Shown here: positions 34,470-42,582 of the stretch, in pieces
Layout: each line of letters starts with the position of its first letter
How positions within the stretch are numbered: the first letter of the stretch is position 1
NCBI GenBank assembly: GCA_029433265.1
Contig: JAQTHT010000005.1
Location: 21,253-85,252 of the forward strand
Length of the DNA stretch: 64,000 nt
Direction: 5' to 3'
Origin: Leuconostocaceae bacterium ESL0958
GTDB lineage: Bacteria; Bacillota; Bacilli; Lactobacillales; Lactobacillaceae
The notes under the pieces: model-generated
Databases searched by the model: none
Seen by the model: the letters and a program-made list of their open reading frames with translations, nothing else
Told to the model about the DNA's origin: nothing
Translations under genes and position numbers: made by a program

Positions 34470-35411
34470 ATGCACAAAGAAGCAAGCAGGCCCCAACCAT
34501 CATCGGGTCAACAACTGGGGCAAAAGCCCTATTTAATCGGCATCGTCCTGAACTTAACCTTTGTGCTGGGGGAGCTGATTTTTGCCAAGCTCGCCCATTC
34601 GACGGCCCTGTTTGCGGATGCCTTTCACAACCTGTCTGATGTCTTAGCGCTGGTGATTGCCTGGCTGGCGGTCTTAGTTTTTGGTTTGAAGGCCACCAAG
34701 AAAACCACCTATGGCTTCCATAATGTGTCCATTTTGGCTAGCCTTTTTAATACTATTTTGCTCCTCTTTGCGGTTTTTTGGATCTTCTATGAGAGTATTC
34801 GCGATCTCTGCTGGCCACCGCAGGCGGCCACTAACGGAACGTTGGTCACAATCGTGGCAGCGGCGGCCATCGTGGTCAATTTAGGGACCGCCTTTTTATT
34901 TAAAATGACGGGCACAGTGGCGCCTGATGGTCATCACCACGGCCAAGACCTAAATGCCAAAACCGCCTACCTCCATCTATTAGCCGATGCTGGCGTTTCA
35001 ATTGGGGTCATTGTGGCGGGTTGGCTGATTCAATGGACGGGCATTCAAGCCATTGATCCCTTGGTTTCCCTGCTAATCGGATTCGTGATTTTGTACTCCT
35101 CCTGGTCCGTGATGAAGGAAACGTTGACCCTGGCCGTTAATGGCGTGCCGGCGGCCGTCGATGAGGAACAGGTCCAGCGTTATCTAACGGCTAGCCCGGC
35201 AGTGTTGGCCAGCCATGATTTACATATTTGGCCGCTGTCAACGACGGAAACAGCGCTGACGGTTCATCTTTTAGTGGCGGATGGCCTGTCGGTAGCTGCC
35301 CAGCAGCAGTTGCTCAACCAACTAGAACAGGGGCTGAAACAGGACTATCACATTGCCCACGTGACGATTCAGTTAGAGTTGGGGGGTAATCAAAATTGCA
35401 ATGCCATTTAG
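34470..35411 (+). CDS. Cation diffusion facilitator transporter
   Basis: A 313-residue CDF (CzcD/ZitB-type) exporter with six membrane helices and a C-terminal cytoplasmic ferredoxin-like domain. Metal-site residues are in helix 2 (LFADAFHNLSDVLAL, HxxxD) and helix 5 (LHLLADAGVSIGVIVAG, HxxxD), which fits zinc. A His-rich loop PDGHHHGQD lies between helices 4 and 5. AGAGG sits nine bases before the ATG at 34470. Confidence 0.9.
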   Translation: MHKEASRPQPSSGQQLGQKPYLIGIVLNLTFVLGELIFAKLAHSTALFADAFHNLSDVLALVIAWLAVLVFGLKATKKTTYGFHNVSILASLFNTILLLFAVFWIFYESIRDLCWPPQAATNGTLVTIVAAAAIVVNLGTAFLFKMTGTVAPDGHHHGQDLNAKTAYLHLLADAGVSIGVIVAGWLIQWTGIQAIDPLVSLLIGFVILYSSWSVMKETLTLAVNGVPAAVDEEQVQRYLTASPAVLASHDLHIWPLSTTETALTVHLLVADGLSVAAQQQLLNQLEQGLKQDYHIAHVTIQLELGGNQNCNAI

Positions 35412-35485
35412 GCCAGTCGCTGTTACTCGCGGGCATCCTTGACCCCGTCGCTTTTCCAAAGCTTTTCTTAAAATTAGGTGAAAAG

Positions 35486-35515
35486 AAGCTGTCCCTTTCA
35501 AGGAACAGCTTTTTT
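35486..35515 (+). terminator. Terminator after CDF gene
   Basis: AAGCTGTCCC-TTTCAA-GGAACAGCTT with six T residues. Confidence 0.85.
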
Positions 35516-35596
35516 GAATTGGCAAAAAAGAGCTTGACCTTTTGTTGGTACCGTGTGAAACTGTTAGTGACTTAGGAAGAAGTAATCGGGTTAAGT

Positions 35597-35662
35597 ATGT
35601 TTCATAAGCTTTCAACAGCCAAGTTGGATGAAACCCTTTATGAAATTTATTTAGCGCTTTGA
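35597..35662 (+). CDS. Possible leader peptide before mntH, 21 codons
   Basis: In the 250-base gap before mntH, a short ORF starts MFHKLSTAKL and has five Leu codons. Upstream is TTGACC-N17-GAAACT with an extended TG (35534-35562), and 9 bases after its stop is a terminator hairpin. AGGAAG is 14 bases before the ATG, further than ideal. The layout resembles an attenuator, but no codon run identifies a signal and it may be chance. Confidence 0.35.
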   Translation: MFHKLSTAKLDETLYEIYLAL

Positions 35663-35671
35663 ACGTTCACT

Positions 35672-35698
35672 AGGTCGTACTTTTTGTACGGTCTTTTT
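35672..35698 (+). terminator. Terminator-like hairpin in mntH leader
   Basis: AGGTCGTAC-TTTTT-GTACGGTCT (two G-T pairs) followed by TTTTTC. It lies between the small ORF and mntH, so it either ends the small transcript or attenuates mntH. Confidence 0.65.
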
Positions 35699-35767
35699 CT
35701 TTTGTGAATACTGATCAAAAGCGAATTCGTTTATTTTATCCTGAGGATTATTCCAAAGGAGAGAATT

Positions 35768-37150
35768 ATGGAAGATGCAACAAAAAAGCACCAGCATCAC
35801 TCAATGATTGAGCATGCTGGTGAAAAGTCGTTGGCGGAGGTCAACGGTTCGATTGAAGTGCCTAAGAATGGGTCCTTCTTGCGCCGACTCTTTGCCTTTT
35901 CGGGACCAGGCGCCCTGGTGGCCGTTGGCTACATGGATCCAGGAAACTGGGTGACGTCGATTAAAGGTGGGGCAGCCTACCACTACTTGCTGCTGTCAGT
36001 GATTTTGATTTCCTCCCTGATTGCCATGCTCTTACAGTACATGGCCGGTAAATTGGGGATTGTTAAGCAGGAAGACCTGGCGCAGGCGACCGGAAACCGG
36101 ACGAATTTGTTCGGCCGCATTGCCCTTTGGCTGATGACCGAATTCGCCTTGATTGCGACTGATATTGCCGAAGTGGTGGGTGGGGCCATTGCCCTTTCGC
36201 TGCTCTTCGGCTGGCCACTGTTGGTGACGGTCTTCTTAACGGCCTTCGATGTTATTATTTTGCTGCTGCTGATGAAGTTCGGCTTCCGCAAGATTGAGGC
36301 CATCGTCATGACCTTGATTTTGACCATCCTACTGGTCTTTGCCTATCTGACGATTTTGTCTAGGCCAGACTGGATGGCAGTTGTCGGGAACTACGTACCC
36401 CGGCCAAAGACCATGTCCATGAGTTCGGTTCAGGGGCTGGATAGTCCGCTTTACTTGTCGGCTGGTATTATTGGGGCCACGGTGATGCCGCACAACCTTT
36501 ACCTGCACTCGTCTATTTCACAGACGCGGAAGGTAAACCACGATGATCCCGCTGAAGTGAAGGATGCCATTAAGTTGATGACTTGGGATTCCAACCTGCA
36601 GTTGACACTGGCTTTCTTTATTAACTCCATGTTGCTGATTGTCGGTGCCGCGCTCTTCTTCGGTCACGCAACGGAGCTGGATGGCTTCCACCAGTTGTAT
36701 GATGCCTTAAACGACCACAACATTGCGGGCGCCATTGCTTCCCCTGTGTTATCAACGCTCTTTGCCTTGGCCCTGTTGGCCTCTGGTCAAAACTCAACCA
36801 TTACGGGCACGTTGACTGGTGAAATTATCATGGAAGGCTTCTTACACTTCCGGATTCCAATGTGGCTGCGGCGCGTGATTACGCGAGGCATTGCCATTAC
36901 GCCAGTCTTGATTATTGCTATTCTATACGGTGGCAATGAATCCAAGATGGACGCCTTGATTGAGTCCACGCAGGTCTTCCTGTCGATTGCCTTGCCGTTC
37001 TCGATGGCACCATTGATCTACTTCACTTCTTCCAAGAAGATTATGGGTAATTTTGCCAATAGTGCTTGGGTCAAGTGGGTCGGCTGGCTTTGTTTTGCAG
37101 CCCTGACGGCCATTAATGTCTTTCTTGTGTACAACATGTTTGCTGGTTGA
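35768..37150 (+). CDS. mntH: NRAMP family divalent metal transporter MntH
   Basis: A 460-residue proton-coupled Mn(II)/Fe(II) importer with about eleven helices. The metal site in helix 1 is GYMDPGNW (DPGN), and helix 6 has GATVMPHNLYLHS (MPH). An N-terminal cytoplasmic extension of about 40 residues with several His precedes helix 1. AAAGGAGAG gives a strong ribosome site; the Usp gene follows 21 bases later. Confidence 0.95.
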   Translation: MEDATKKHQHHSMIEHAGEKSLAEVNGSIEVPKNGSFLRRLFAFSGPGALVAVGYMDPGNWVTSIKGGAAYHYLLLSVILISSLIAMLLQYMAGKLGIVKQEDLAQATGNRTNLFGRIALWLMTEFALIATDIAEVVGGAIALSLLFGWPLLVTVFLTAFDVIILLLLMKFGFRKIEAIVMTLILTILLVFAYLTILSRPDWMAVVGNYVPRPKTMSMSSVQGLDSPLYLSAGIIGATVMPHNLYLHSSISQTRKVNHDDPAEVKDAIKLMTWDSNLQLTLAFFINSMLLIVGAALFFGHATELDGFHQLYDALNDHNIAGAIASPVLSTLFALALLASGQNSTITGTLTGEIIMEGFLHFRIPMWLRRVITRGIAITPVLIIAILYGGNESKMDALIESTQVFLSIALPFSMAPLIYFTSSKKIMGNFANSAWVKWVGWLCFAALTAINVFLVYNMFAG

Positions 37151-37171
37151 TCAGAAAAATAGGAGGCTCGT

Positions 37172-37636
37172 ATGGCTGAATTACAAATGAACATCAAACC
37201 AAAGCAATTTAAGAACATCCTAGTCGGCGTGGATGAATCAGAACAGGGCTATAATGCCTTAGCCAATGCAATCCACCAAGCCTGTGAAGACGACGCCAAG
37301 TTGATTATCGCTTCCATCTTAGAAATGGGCGACCTGTCAACCATTGATGCCTTGCACCTGGATGTTATCAAGGAAAAGCGGGAAGAGATTGCCGCTAATT
37401 TGAAAAAGTACCAAGCCTATGCCCAATCACAGGGCGTTCGTGAGGTAGAGACGGTCTTCGACGATGGCGTGAAGGCAGGCGAGATTCTCAACGAGGATAT
37501 TGCGCCAAGCGTGCATGCTGATTTGATTGTGGTGGGGGCGCATTCCCGAGAGGGTTTCTGGGATTCGATTGGTTCCCAAGCGGCTTACATTGCCCGCCAC
37601 GCTCGGACGTCAACTTTGATTGTCAAAGAGGATTAA
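37172..37636 (+). CDS. Universal stress protein, UspA family
   Basis: A 154-residue UspA-fold protein with the strand ILVGVDESEQGYNALANAI at the N-terminus and the ATP-loop-type region VVGAHSREGFWDSIGSQAAYIARHA. Its place directly behind mntH, sharing a transcript that ends in a terminator, suggests co-expression under metal or oxidative stress; that link is inferred from position only. Confidence 0.87.
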   Translation: MAELQMNIKPKQFKNILVGVDESEQGYNALANAIHQACEDDAKLIIASILEMGDLSTIDALHLDVIKEKREEIAANLKKYQAYAQSQGVREVETVFDDGVKAGEILNEDIAPSVHADLIVVGAHSREGFWDSIGSQAAYIARHARTSTLIVKED

Positions 37637-37638
37637 CA

Positions 37639-37661
37639 AAAACGGCTTTTGCCGTTTTTTT
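37639..37661 (+). terminator. Terminator after usp
   Basis: AAACGGC-TTTT-GCCGTTT with seven T residues. Confidence 0.87.
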
Positions 37662-37669
37662 ATTGCCCT

Positions 37670-37696
37670 ATACATGAAATTATTTTCATGTATAAT
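37670..37696 (+). promoter_or_regulatory. cadD operator and -10 element
   Basis: Perfect dyad ATACATGAAA-TTAT-TTTCATGTAT whose right arm runs into TATAAT (37691-37696), 25 bases before cadD. This is a suitable site for the ArsR-type repressor encoded next to cadD. Confidence 0.7.
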
Positions 37697-37721
37697 GGAG
37701 TAAAGAAAAGAGGAACAACTA

Positions 37722-38339
37722 ATGCTGACAACATTACTGACCGGGACCCTTTCTTATTTGGGGACGACGGCTGATTATTTTTTGATTTTACTTTTACTTT
37801 TTGCCCGTTTTCAGCGGCATGATCAAATTCAATCCATTGTGATTGGGGCTTTCTTGGGAAACGGCTTGTTGCTATTGCTGGCTTGGCTCTGTGCGGCTGT
37901 TTTAAAGACAGTACCAGCTGACTGGGTACTGGGCTTTCTTGGTTTGGTGCCGATTATCATTGCTGTTAACAATTACTTTGGGCGAGAAACAGAAGATGAA
38001 GGCGCGGCATTTGCTGCGAGCATACAAACAAAACCAGCGGCAAAGATTGTGCTGACGGTTGTCCTGATGACAATTTCAAGCTGTGGAGCAGATAATTTAG
38101 CCCTGTATATTCCTTACTTTTCGTTGACGGAAACCCGTTTTCTACCAATGATGCTGTTGATCTTCGTGTTCATTTTAATGCTGGCAATTTTGGCGGCGCA
38201 CCGGTTCGCGCATGTCGTCGTTGTGCAACGACTAATGGATCGTTTTGGGGAAGTCATGCAATTTTGGATTTACCTACTGTTGGGTTGTTATATCCTCTTG
38301 GAAGCTGGGACCATTCCACATCTCCTTTCTCTGTTATAA
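37722..38339 (+). CDS. CadD family cadmium resistance transporter
   Basis: A 205-residue membrane protein of the CadD/LysE-like family with about five or six helices (FLILLLLFARFQRHDQIQSI, LGFLGLVPIIIAVNNYFG, ISSCGADNLALYIPYFS). Family members give cadmium resistance. The motif SSCGADN holds the only conserved Cys. The adjacent ArsR regulator and the dyad upstream support metal-induced expression. Confidence 0.85.
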   Translation: MLTTLLTGTLSYLGTTADYFLILLLLFARFQRHDQIQSIVIGAFLGNGLLLLLAWLCAAVLKTVPADWVLGFLGLVPIIIAVNNYFGRETEDEGAAFAASIQTKPAAKIVLTVVLMTISSCGADNLALYIPYFSLTETRFLPMMLLIFVFILMLAILAAHRFAHVVVVQRLMDRFGEVMQFWIYLLLGCYILLEAGTIPHLLSLL

Positions 38340-38346
38340 TGGCTTT

Positions 38347-38703
38347 ATGGAAGAACAGGTGACAAATGAATTAAGTCATATTTTTAAATTACTTGGCTCA
38401 CCCATTCGCCTACGAATTTTAACGCTACTACAACAGGGTCCTTGGTCGGTTTCGGATTTGGCTGTTGCGTTAGAGATGGAGCAATCTGCCTTATCCCATC
38501 AACTGCGGTTACTGCGTCTGGAGCAGGTGGTTACTGTCGAGAAAGACGGTCGAACCGTTTACTACCAGTTGACTGACTCACATATTTTGCAGTTATTGGG
38601 AAATGCCGAAGCCCACGTCCGCCACGTTCTGCGCAATCAAAGTCATCAAGAGGCGTTGGCGGCAGAACAGGTCGGCTCAGTGCGTAAAAAATTCAAAAAG
38701 TAA
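38347..38703 (+). CDS. ArsR/SmtB family metal-sensing repressor
   Basis: A 118-residue winged-helix repressor (GSPIRLRILTLLQQGPWSV, recognition helix QSALSHQLRLLR, wing KDGRTVYYQLT). It has no cysteine; instead the last helix has D-S-H, ten residues, H-V-R-H, the alpha-5 zinc/cobalt site of CzrA and SmtB. The extended -10 TGtTATAAT ends six bases before the ATG and no ribosome site is present, so the mRNA is probably leaderless. Confidence 0.85.
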   Translation: MEEQVTNELSHIFKLLGSPIRLRILTLLQQGPWSVSDLAVALEMEQSALSHQLRLLRLEQVVTVEKDGRTVYYQLTDSHILQLLGNAEAHVRHVLRNQSHQEALAAEQVGSVRKKFKK

Positions 38704-38756
38704 TTGACGACCACTAGGCTTCCTTGCTATACTAATATAGTTGTTGAAACAGCAAG

Positions 38757-38840
38757 GCCCTTGTGGCGGAATTGGCAGACGCGCTGGACTCAAAATCCAG
38801 TGGTGGCAACACCGTGTGGGTTCGACTCCCACCGAGGGCA
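38757..38840 (+). tRNA. tRNA-Leu (CAA)
   Basis: Class II tRNA with acceptor GCCCTTG / CGAGGGC and discriminator A, anticodon loop CTCAAAA giving CAA (reads TTG), a long variable arm, and T-arm GTGGGTTCGACTCCCAC. CCA is not encoded. Confidence 0.94.
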
Positions 38841-38920
38841 TATTGGTCCATTTACTGTAAATCGCGGTAAATGGGCTTTTTTATTTTGAAAGTAGCGGGA
38901 ACGTTGGTATGAGTGCCCTT
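38841..38920 (+). repeat. Integration-site repeat copy 2, with terminator
   Basis: Behind tRNA-Leu lies the same hairpin as behind tRNA-Ser and ssrA (GTCCATTTACTG / CGGTAAATGGGC, TTTTTT), with base changes that keep the pairing. Similarity to the other copies fades after GGTATGAGTG. An integrase remnant follows, as behind tRNA-Ser. Confidence 0.65.
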
Positions 38921-39001
38921 ATAACGGTTTAACTTATAATGTTTTGTAAGAACTAATTTGAATTAATAGCACTTTTTAGCAGCAACTGTATCAAGACTAT
39001 A

Positions 39002-39151
39002 TCATGATACATCGTTAAGTATACTCATCGCCTTTATATTGTCAGTAACTCTCTTTTCTTCCAGTAGGTGAGCGTATATTTCTAATGTGATACTTGTATT
39101 AGAGTGCCCAAGTCTTTCACTCACATACTGAATTGAAGCATTATGAGGGCA
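39002..39151 (-). pseudogene. Tyrosine recombinase remnant (C-terminus)
   Basis: The minus strand encodes ASIQYVSERLGHSNTSITLE followed by IYAHLLEEKRVTDNIKAMSIL and a stop at 39002. The box II His region (LGHSN) and nucleophilic Tyr (EIYAH) of a phage integrase are clear. Only about 48 residues remain. It differs from the remnant behind tRNA-Ser, so two elements of the same type once used these sites. Confidence 0.85.
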
Positions 39152-39156
39152 TTCTC

Positions 39157-39202
39157 AAACCGTTGTGAACGTTAGAAGCAAACGTTCACAACGGTTTTTT
39201 CT
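39157..39202 (+). terminator. Long terminator hairpin
   Basis: Perfect 17-bp stem (39157-39173 / 39181-39197) with a 7-base loop and TTTTTT. It has no intact plus-strand gene before it other than tRNA-Leu, so it may have belonged to the lost element. Confidence 0.75.
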
Positions 39203-39219
39203 TTGATGAATGGCAAGCA

Positions 39220-39247
39220 AAAAACCCCCGCCTTGGCGGGGGTTTCT
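39220..39247 (-). terminator. Terminator of the ABC/nuclease operon
   Basis: AAACCCCCGC-CTTG-GCGGGGGTTT with a T-run on the minus strand, next to the nuclease stop. Confidence 0.88.
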
Positions 39248-40153
39248 TTATGATTGCTGAACCTGGGCTTCACCGGTTTGGTAGTTGATGTTGACGCCGG
39301 GTTGTACGTTGAAAATCCAGTAGTTAAAGTTTAAGGTCTGACCATTATCGGCTACTGATTTCGCCTGATAATGTACGCCTCGTGGTAGGCGTTCGCTGCC
39401 CCGGTAAAGGGGCGTGACCTGACCACGAATGGTGATGTTCGGATGCGTCTTGATGGCATTCCGAATATCATCTTCCGCGGCTAACTGGCCGGGGAAGGCG
39501 TTTTCGACACGGGTACCAGTCGTCATGTTTTCCGTTTTCATGGTATCCATGCCAAAGAACTGGTAGCCGACGATGTGCGACTTATTCCAAAGCGGCTGCT
39601 TACGGCCACCGAGAGTCGTTTTAGGGTTGGTGTGGTAGCCACCGACCCATTTTTGCCCGTCAAAGTGATCACCGATATTCCAGCCCGACGGGCGCACGGA
39701 ACTCGGAATTGAAGCGGGACGCTTTTGGACCCGGTCCATCGCTGCTTTGCTAGCGACAAAGTTGGCCTGGCCGGAGCGGCCTAGAGAATCTAAGGGCGAC
39801 ATGGCAAAGCCATTTTGGGGCCGCAGTGGATTGCCAGCAACGGCTGGAAAACTTTGCTGTAGCTCAGCGTCGGTAAAGTTGGCCTGGTTGCCGTTGACAT
39901 GGACGATGTCGCCGTCCAGGCTGCCATCCCAGTTTAGGGCTAGCAAATCTAGGTCCGACTGCGTCGATTGATTGGTACTTTGGCCATTCTGTTTGGGGCT
40001 GGCCTGCTTGCTAAATGCTTGGAGCGGGTTTTTCGAGTGGGAGGATTGTTGCTGGGGGGCCAACATGAAGCCTGCCAGCACGATGATGAGCGCGAAAACC
40101 GCCCCAGTAACAAAGCTGGGACGGTTTTGCGGGCGTTTTCTTTTTTTAGCCAT
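39248..40153 (-). CDS. DNA/RNA non-specific endonuclease, EndA-like, membrane-anchored
   Basis: A 301-residue protein with one N-terminal membrane helix (about residues 15-32), a Gln/Ser-rich linker and an extracellular beta-beta-alpha-metal nuclease domain. The active-site motif is NKSHIVGYQFFG, where the catalytic His is in the SH pair; pneumococcal EndA has DRGH. ENMTTGTRVENAFPGQLAAED supplies the metal Asn. It starts on TAATG with the upstream ATPase gene, so it is translated with the amino-acid transporter. Confidence 0.87.
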   Translation of the reverse strand: MAKKRKRPQNRPSFVTGAVFALIIVLAGFMLAPQQQSSHSKNPLQAFSKQASPKQNGQSTNQSTQSDLDLLALNWDGSLDGDIVHVNGNQANFTDAELQQSFPAVAGNPLRPQNGFAMSPLDSLGRSGQANFVASKAAMDRVQKRPASIPSSVRPSGWNIGDHFDGQKWVGGYHTNPKTTLGGRKQPLWNKSHIVGYQFFGMDTMKTENMTTGTRVENAFPGQLAAEDDIRNAIKTHPNITIRGQVTPLYRGSERLPRGVHYQAKSVADNGQTLNFNYWIFNVQPGVNINYQTGEAQVQQS

Positions 40154-40887
40154 TAGAAAGACATTGCTCCTAAGAATTGTTCAATCCGTTTTTCGGAGGA
40201 AGAGAAGAAGTCCTGGGTCGAGCCCTGGAAGGCTAATTGACCATCATCAATGAAGACGATTTGATCCGCCACCTTTTGGGCAAAGGTCATGTTGTGGGTG
40301 ACAACAATCATGGAAGTTTCGGACTCAGCCAACTTCTTTAAGACCCGGAGGACCTGGGCTTCCAACTCAGGATCCAGCGCTGAAGTCGGTTCATCCAGGA
40401 GTAGATACTTGGGATCCATCGCTAGGGCCCGGAGAATGGCGACCCGCTGCTGCTGCCCCCCGGATAGTTGGTAAGGGTAGCGGTTGGCCAGCTCCGTCAT
40501 GTTGAATTCTTGCAACAAGGCATTGGCTTTTTCTTCCGCAGCGGCTTTACTCATCTTCCGGACTTTAATCGGCCCTTCTGTGAGGTTTTTCAGGACCGTT
40601 AAGTGGGTAAAAAGGGCCTTTTCCTGGAAGACCATGCCGAACTGCTTGCGGACCTCTAAGACCTTGCTACGGGCAATTTCCTGGCTAAAGTCAACGGCAA
40701 TATCATCGACCGTCATTGATCCAGCCGTTGGCCGGGTTAACAGGTTCAACGAATGGAGCAGGGTCGACTTACCAGAGCCAGAAGGCCCCACGATGGCCGT
40801 CGTTTTCCCAGCAGGGAAAGTGACTGAGATATCGTTGAGCGCCTTTTTGTCGCGATATGCTTTGGTTAAATTTTTGACAGTAATCAT
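40153..40887 (-). CDS. Polar amino acid ABC transporter ATPase (probably cystine)
   Basis: A 244-residue ABC ATPase of the polar amino acid class: Walker [11 protein letters not shown]-loop VFQEKALF, signature [15 protein letters not shown], Walker [14 protein letters not shown] and switch His in VVTHNM. It overlaps the permease by four bases. The Cys-Cys leader upstream of the operon suggests cystine or cysteine as substrate, as in the TcyABC systems. Confidence 0.87.
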   Translation of the reverse strand: MITVKNLTKAYRDKKALNDISVTFPAGKTTAIVGPSGSGKSTLLHSLNLLTRPTAGSMTVDDIAVDFSQEIARSKVLEVRKQFGMVFQEKALFTHLTVLKNLTEGPIKVRKMSKAAAEEKANALLQEFNMTELANRYPYQLSGGQQQRVAILRALAMDPKYLLLDEPTSALDPELEAQVLRVLKKLAESETSMIVVTHNMTFAQKVADQIVFIDDGQLAFQGSTQDFFSSSEKRIEQFLGAMSF

Positions 40888-41582
40888 TGTGCGAACCTCG
40901 ACGTGTATTGCTCCAAGTAGTGCTGACCAATGGCCAAAATGGAAGTGAAGAAGGCGTAAACCAGCGCTACCAGAATGTACATGGACAGAACCTTGTAGTT
41001 AGTGGCTGCAATCTGCTGGGATAGGTAAAACATTTCCACAATGGTGATGACGGAAGCCAAGGAAGTATCCTTTAGCAGGCCGATTAGGGAATTGGACAAA
41101 GGCGGAATGGAAATCCGGGCTGCCTGGGGTAGGACCACGTTCCAGTAAACTTGACTACCGGTCATGCCTAGGGACTGGGCGGCTTCCTTTTGAACATCCG
41201 GCACAGAGGAAATGGCTGCCCGAATGGATTCGGACGCATAGGCCCCGGTGTTTAGGGAGAAAACCGTAATGGCCGAAATCCAAGCGGATTGGAAAAGGGC
41301 GATATGGGCGTTGGGCAGGCCATAAAAGACGATGAACAGTTGCACAATCAATGGTGTGGAACGGAAGAGCCACACATAGAAGGCAGCAATGCCCTTCACG
41401 ATTTGCAAGGCAGCGGCTGCCCATTCATTTTGCGGCAGCCGGGCCGAGCGGATGAGCGCCGTCCCGACGGCGAAAAAGAGGCCCAAGGCAAAGGAGATAA
41501 TGGTCAGTGGGAGCGTGTATTGAAAGGCTGCCCGAAAGAGTTCAGGAACGTATTCCTTTGCTAAATTGAAAAAGTCGGTCAT
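40884..41582 (-). CDS. Polar amino acid ABC transporter permease (probably cystine)
   Basis: A 232-residue HisM/GlnP-type permease with about five helices. The N-terminal family region is FQYTLPLTIISFALGLFFAVG, RSTPLIVQLFIVFYGLP is typical, and the EAA loop is KEAAQSLGMTGSQVYWNVVLPQ. GGAAGTAAGC lies before the start on the minus strand. It is encoded 27 bases after the binding protein. Confidence 0.87.
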   Translation of the reverse strand: MTDFFNLAKEYVPELFRAAFQYTLPLTIISFALGLFFAVGTALIRSARLPQNEWAAAALQIVKGIAAFYVWLFRSTPLIVQLFIVFYGLPNAHIALFQSAWISAITVFSLNTGAYASESIRAAISSVPDVQKEAAQSLGMTGSQVYWNVVLPQAARISIPPLSNSLIGLLKDTSLASVITIVEMFYLSQQIAATNYKVLSMYILVALVYAFFTSILAIGQHYLEQYTSRFAQ

Positions 41583-41609
41583 AGCTTACTTCCTCTATCA
41601 GAGTTTTTG

Positions 41610-42401
41610 TTATTTCTTTGACAGGTCAGTGTCAAAGTACTTGAGGGACAGGTCCTTCAACGTACCATCCTTCTTCAGCTTATCCAGGGCTTTGTTGACA
41701 TCCTTTTGGAGCTTGTCGCTCTTCTTGTTCATCAAAACGCCTGCTGGCGTGGATTGGATTTCCTTGGAAACATCGATCGACGTGACCGGGGCATCCGGAT
41801 TCGACTTTTGCCAAGCCTTGAAGGCGCCCAAATCATTGAGGGTACCGTCGGCCCGGTTCGTGGTAATCAAGTTCATGGCATCCACAATGCCGGAAATGCC
41901 CTTGATTTCAGCCCCGTGGTCCTTGGCCGTTTGGCCGTAGTTGGACGTCAGGGTCTGGGCCATCACTTTGCCCTTAATGTCATTGATGTTGTTGATGGAT
42001 GTATCATCAGAACGCTTAATCAAAGCTGCCCGTGGGTAAAGGTAAGCCTGGGACATCTTGTAGTTCTTTTCCCGGTCTGGGCGAATCCCAATGTTGTTAA
42101 TGACGGCGTCATAACGGTTGGCATTCAAGCCGGCGATCAGAGAATCCCACTTGGCCTGCACGAAGTTAACCTTCATGCCCATTTCCTTGGCAATATCTCG
42201 CGCCATCTCGACTTCATAGCCGGTGAGCTTGCCGTTTTGGTCATGGTAGGAGAAGGGCGCGTAGGTTCCTTCCAAACCAACGGTGAAGGTGTCCTTTTTA
42301 ATGGTTTCACCCTTCTTACCACCGTTCATGGCACTAATGCCAAAGATAACCCCCAGCACAACGATAATGCCGGCGATGATGATGGCCATTTTCTTTTTCA
42401 T
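41610..42401 (-). CDS. Polar amino acid ABC transporter substrate-binding protein
   Basis: A 263-residue family 3 solute-binding protein: GLEGTYAPFSYHDQNGKLTGYE and DIAKEMGMKVNFVQAKWDSL are the usual lobe-1 marks. The N-terminal hydrophobic segment (residues 5-24) lacks a lipobox Cys, so it is held by an uncleaved helix or is secreted. AAAGGAGT eight bases upstream fixes the ATG at 42401 and excludes a longer frame that would read through the regulatory leader. Confidence 0.87.
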   Translation of the reverse strand: MKKKMAIIIAGIIVVLGVIFGISAMNGGKKGETIKKDTFTVGLEGTYAPFSYHDQNGKLTGYEVEMARDIAKEMGMKVNFVQAKWDSLIAGLNANRYDAVINNIGIRPDREKNYKMSQAYLYPRAALIKRSDDTSINNINDIKGKVMAQTLTSNYGQTAKDHGAEIKGISGIVDAMNLITTNRADGTLNDLGAFKAWQKSNPDAPVTSIDVSKEIQSTPAGVLMNKKSDKLQKDVNKALDKLKKDGTLKDLSLKYFDTDLSKK

Positions 42402-42421
42402 GTCTATACTCCTTTGAACAG

Positions 42422-42460
42422 AAAAAGCCCCTAGAATCAAGCGTAACTCTAAGGGCGGGG
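42422..42460 (-). terminator. Second hairpin in the cysteine leader
   Basis: On the minus strand CCCTTAGA / TTCTAGGGG with a bulge, followed by CTTTTT, between the first attenuator and the binding-protein start. It may be a second terminator; the pairing is imperfect. Confidence 0.45.
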
Positions 42461-42488
42461 AATCAGTATGGTTGATGGTGGCCGTCCT

Positions 42489-42520
42489 AAAAAAGCTGAG
42501 CAAATGTGATCGTGCTCAGT
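42489..42520 (-). terminator. Attenuator terminator behind the Cys-Cys leader ORF
   Basis: On the minus strand CTGAGCA-N10-TGCTCAG followed by CTTTTTT. The 5' arm begins only 4 bases after the leader stop codon, so a ribosome halted on the two Cys codons would cover it and prevent the hairpin. Confidence 0.8.
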
Positions 42521-42523
42521 TTT

Positions 42524-42559
42524 TTAGCAGCAGGTTGTCGCACTTTGTGAAACAAACAT
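42524..42559 (-). CDS. Cysteine leader peptide MFVSQSATTCC
   Basis: An 11-codon ORF, MFVSQSATTCC then TAA, with codons 10 and 11 both TGC. GGAGG lies 6 bases before the ATG and the consensus promoter about 24 bases upstream, so it is well placed to be translated. It is followed at once by a terminator and then by the amino-acid ABC transporter operon. The likely role is to sense charged tRNA-Cys: starvation stalls the ribosome, masks the terminator arm and allows transcription of the transporter. The mechanism is inferred from layout. Confidence 0.75.
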   Translation of the reverse strand: MFVSQSATTCC

Positions 42560-42582
42560 AAAAGGCCTCCAAAATCATGTTA

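Noticed and set aside
35540..35700. yybP-ykoY manganese riboswitch before mntH
   Set aside because: The conserved core sequences of that riboswitch are not present; only a small ORF and hairpin are seen.
41706..42434. 242-codon plus-strand frame
   Set aside because: Complement of the substrate-binding protein gene; no family features.
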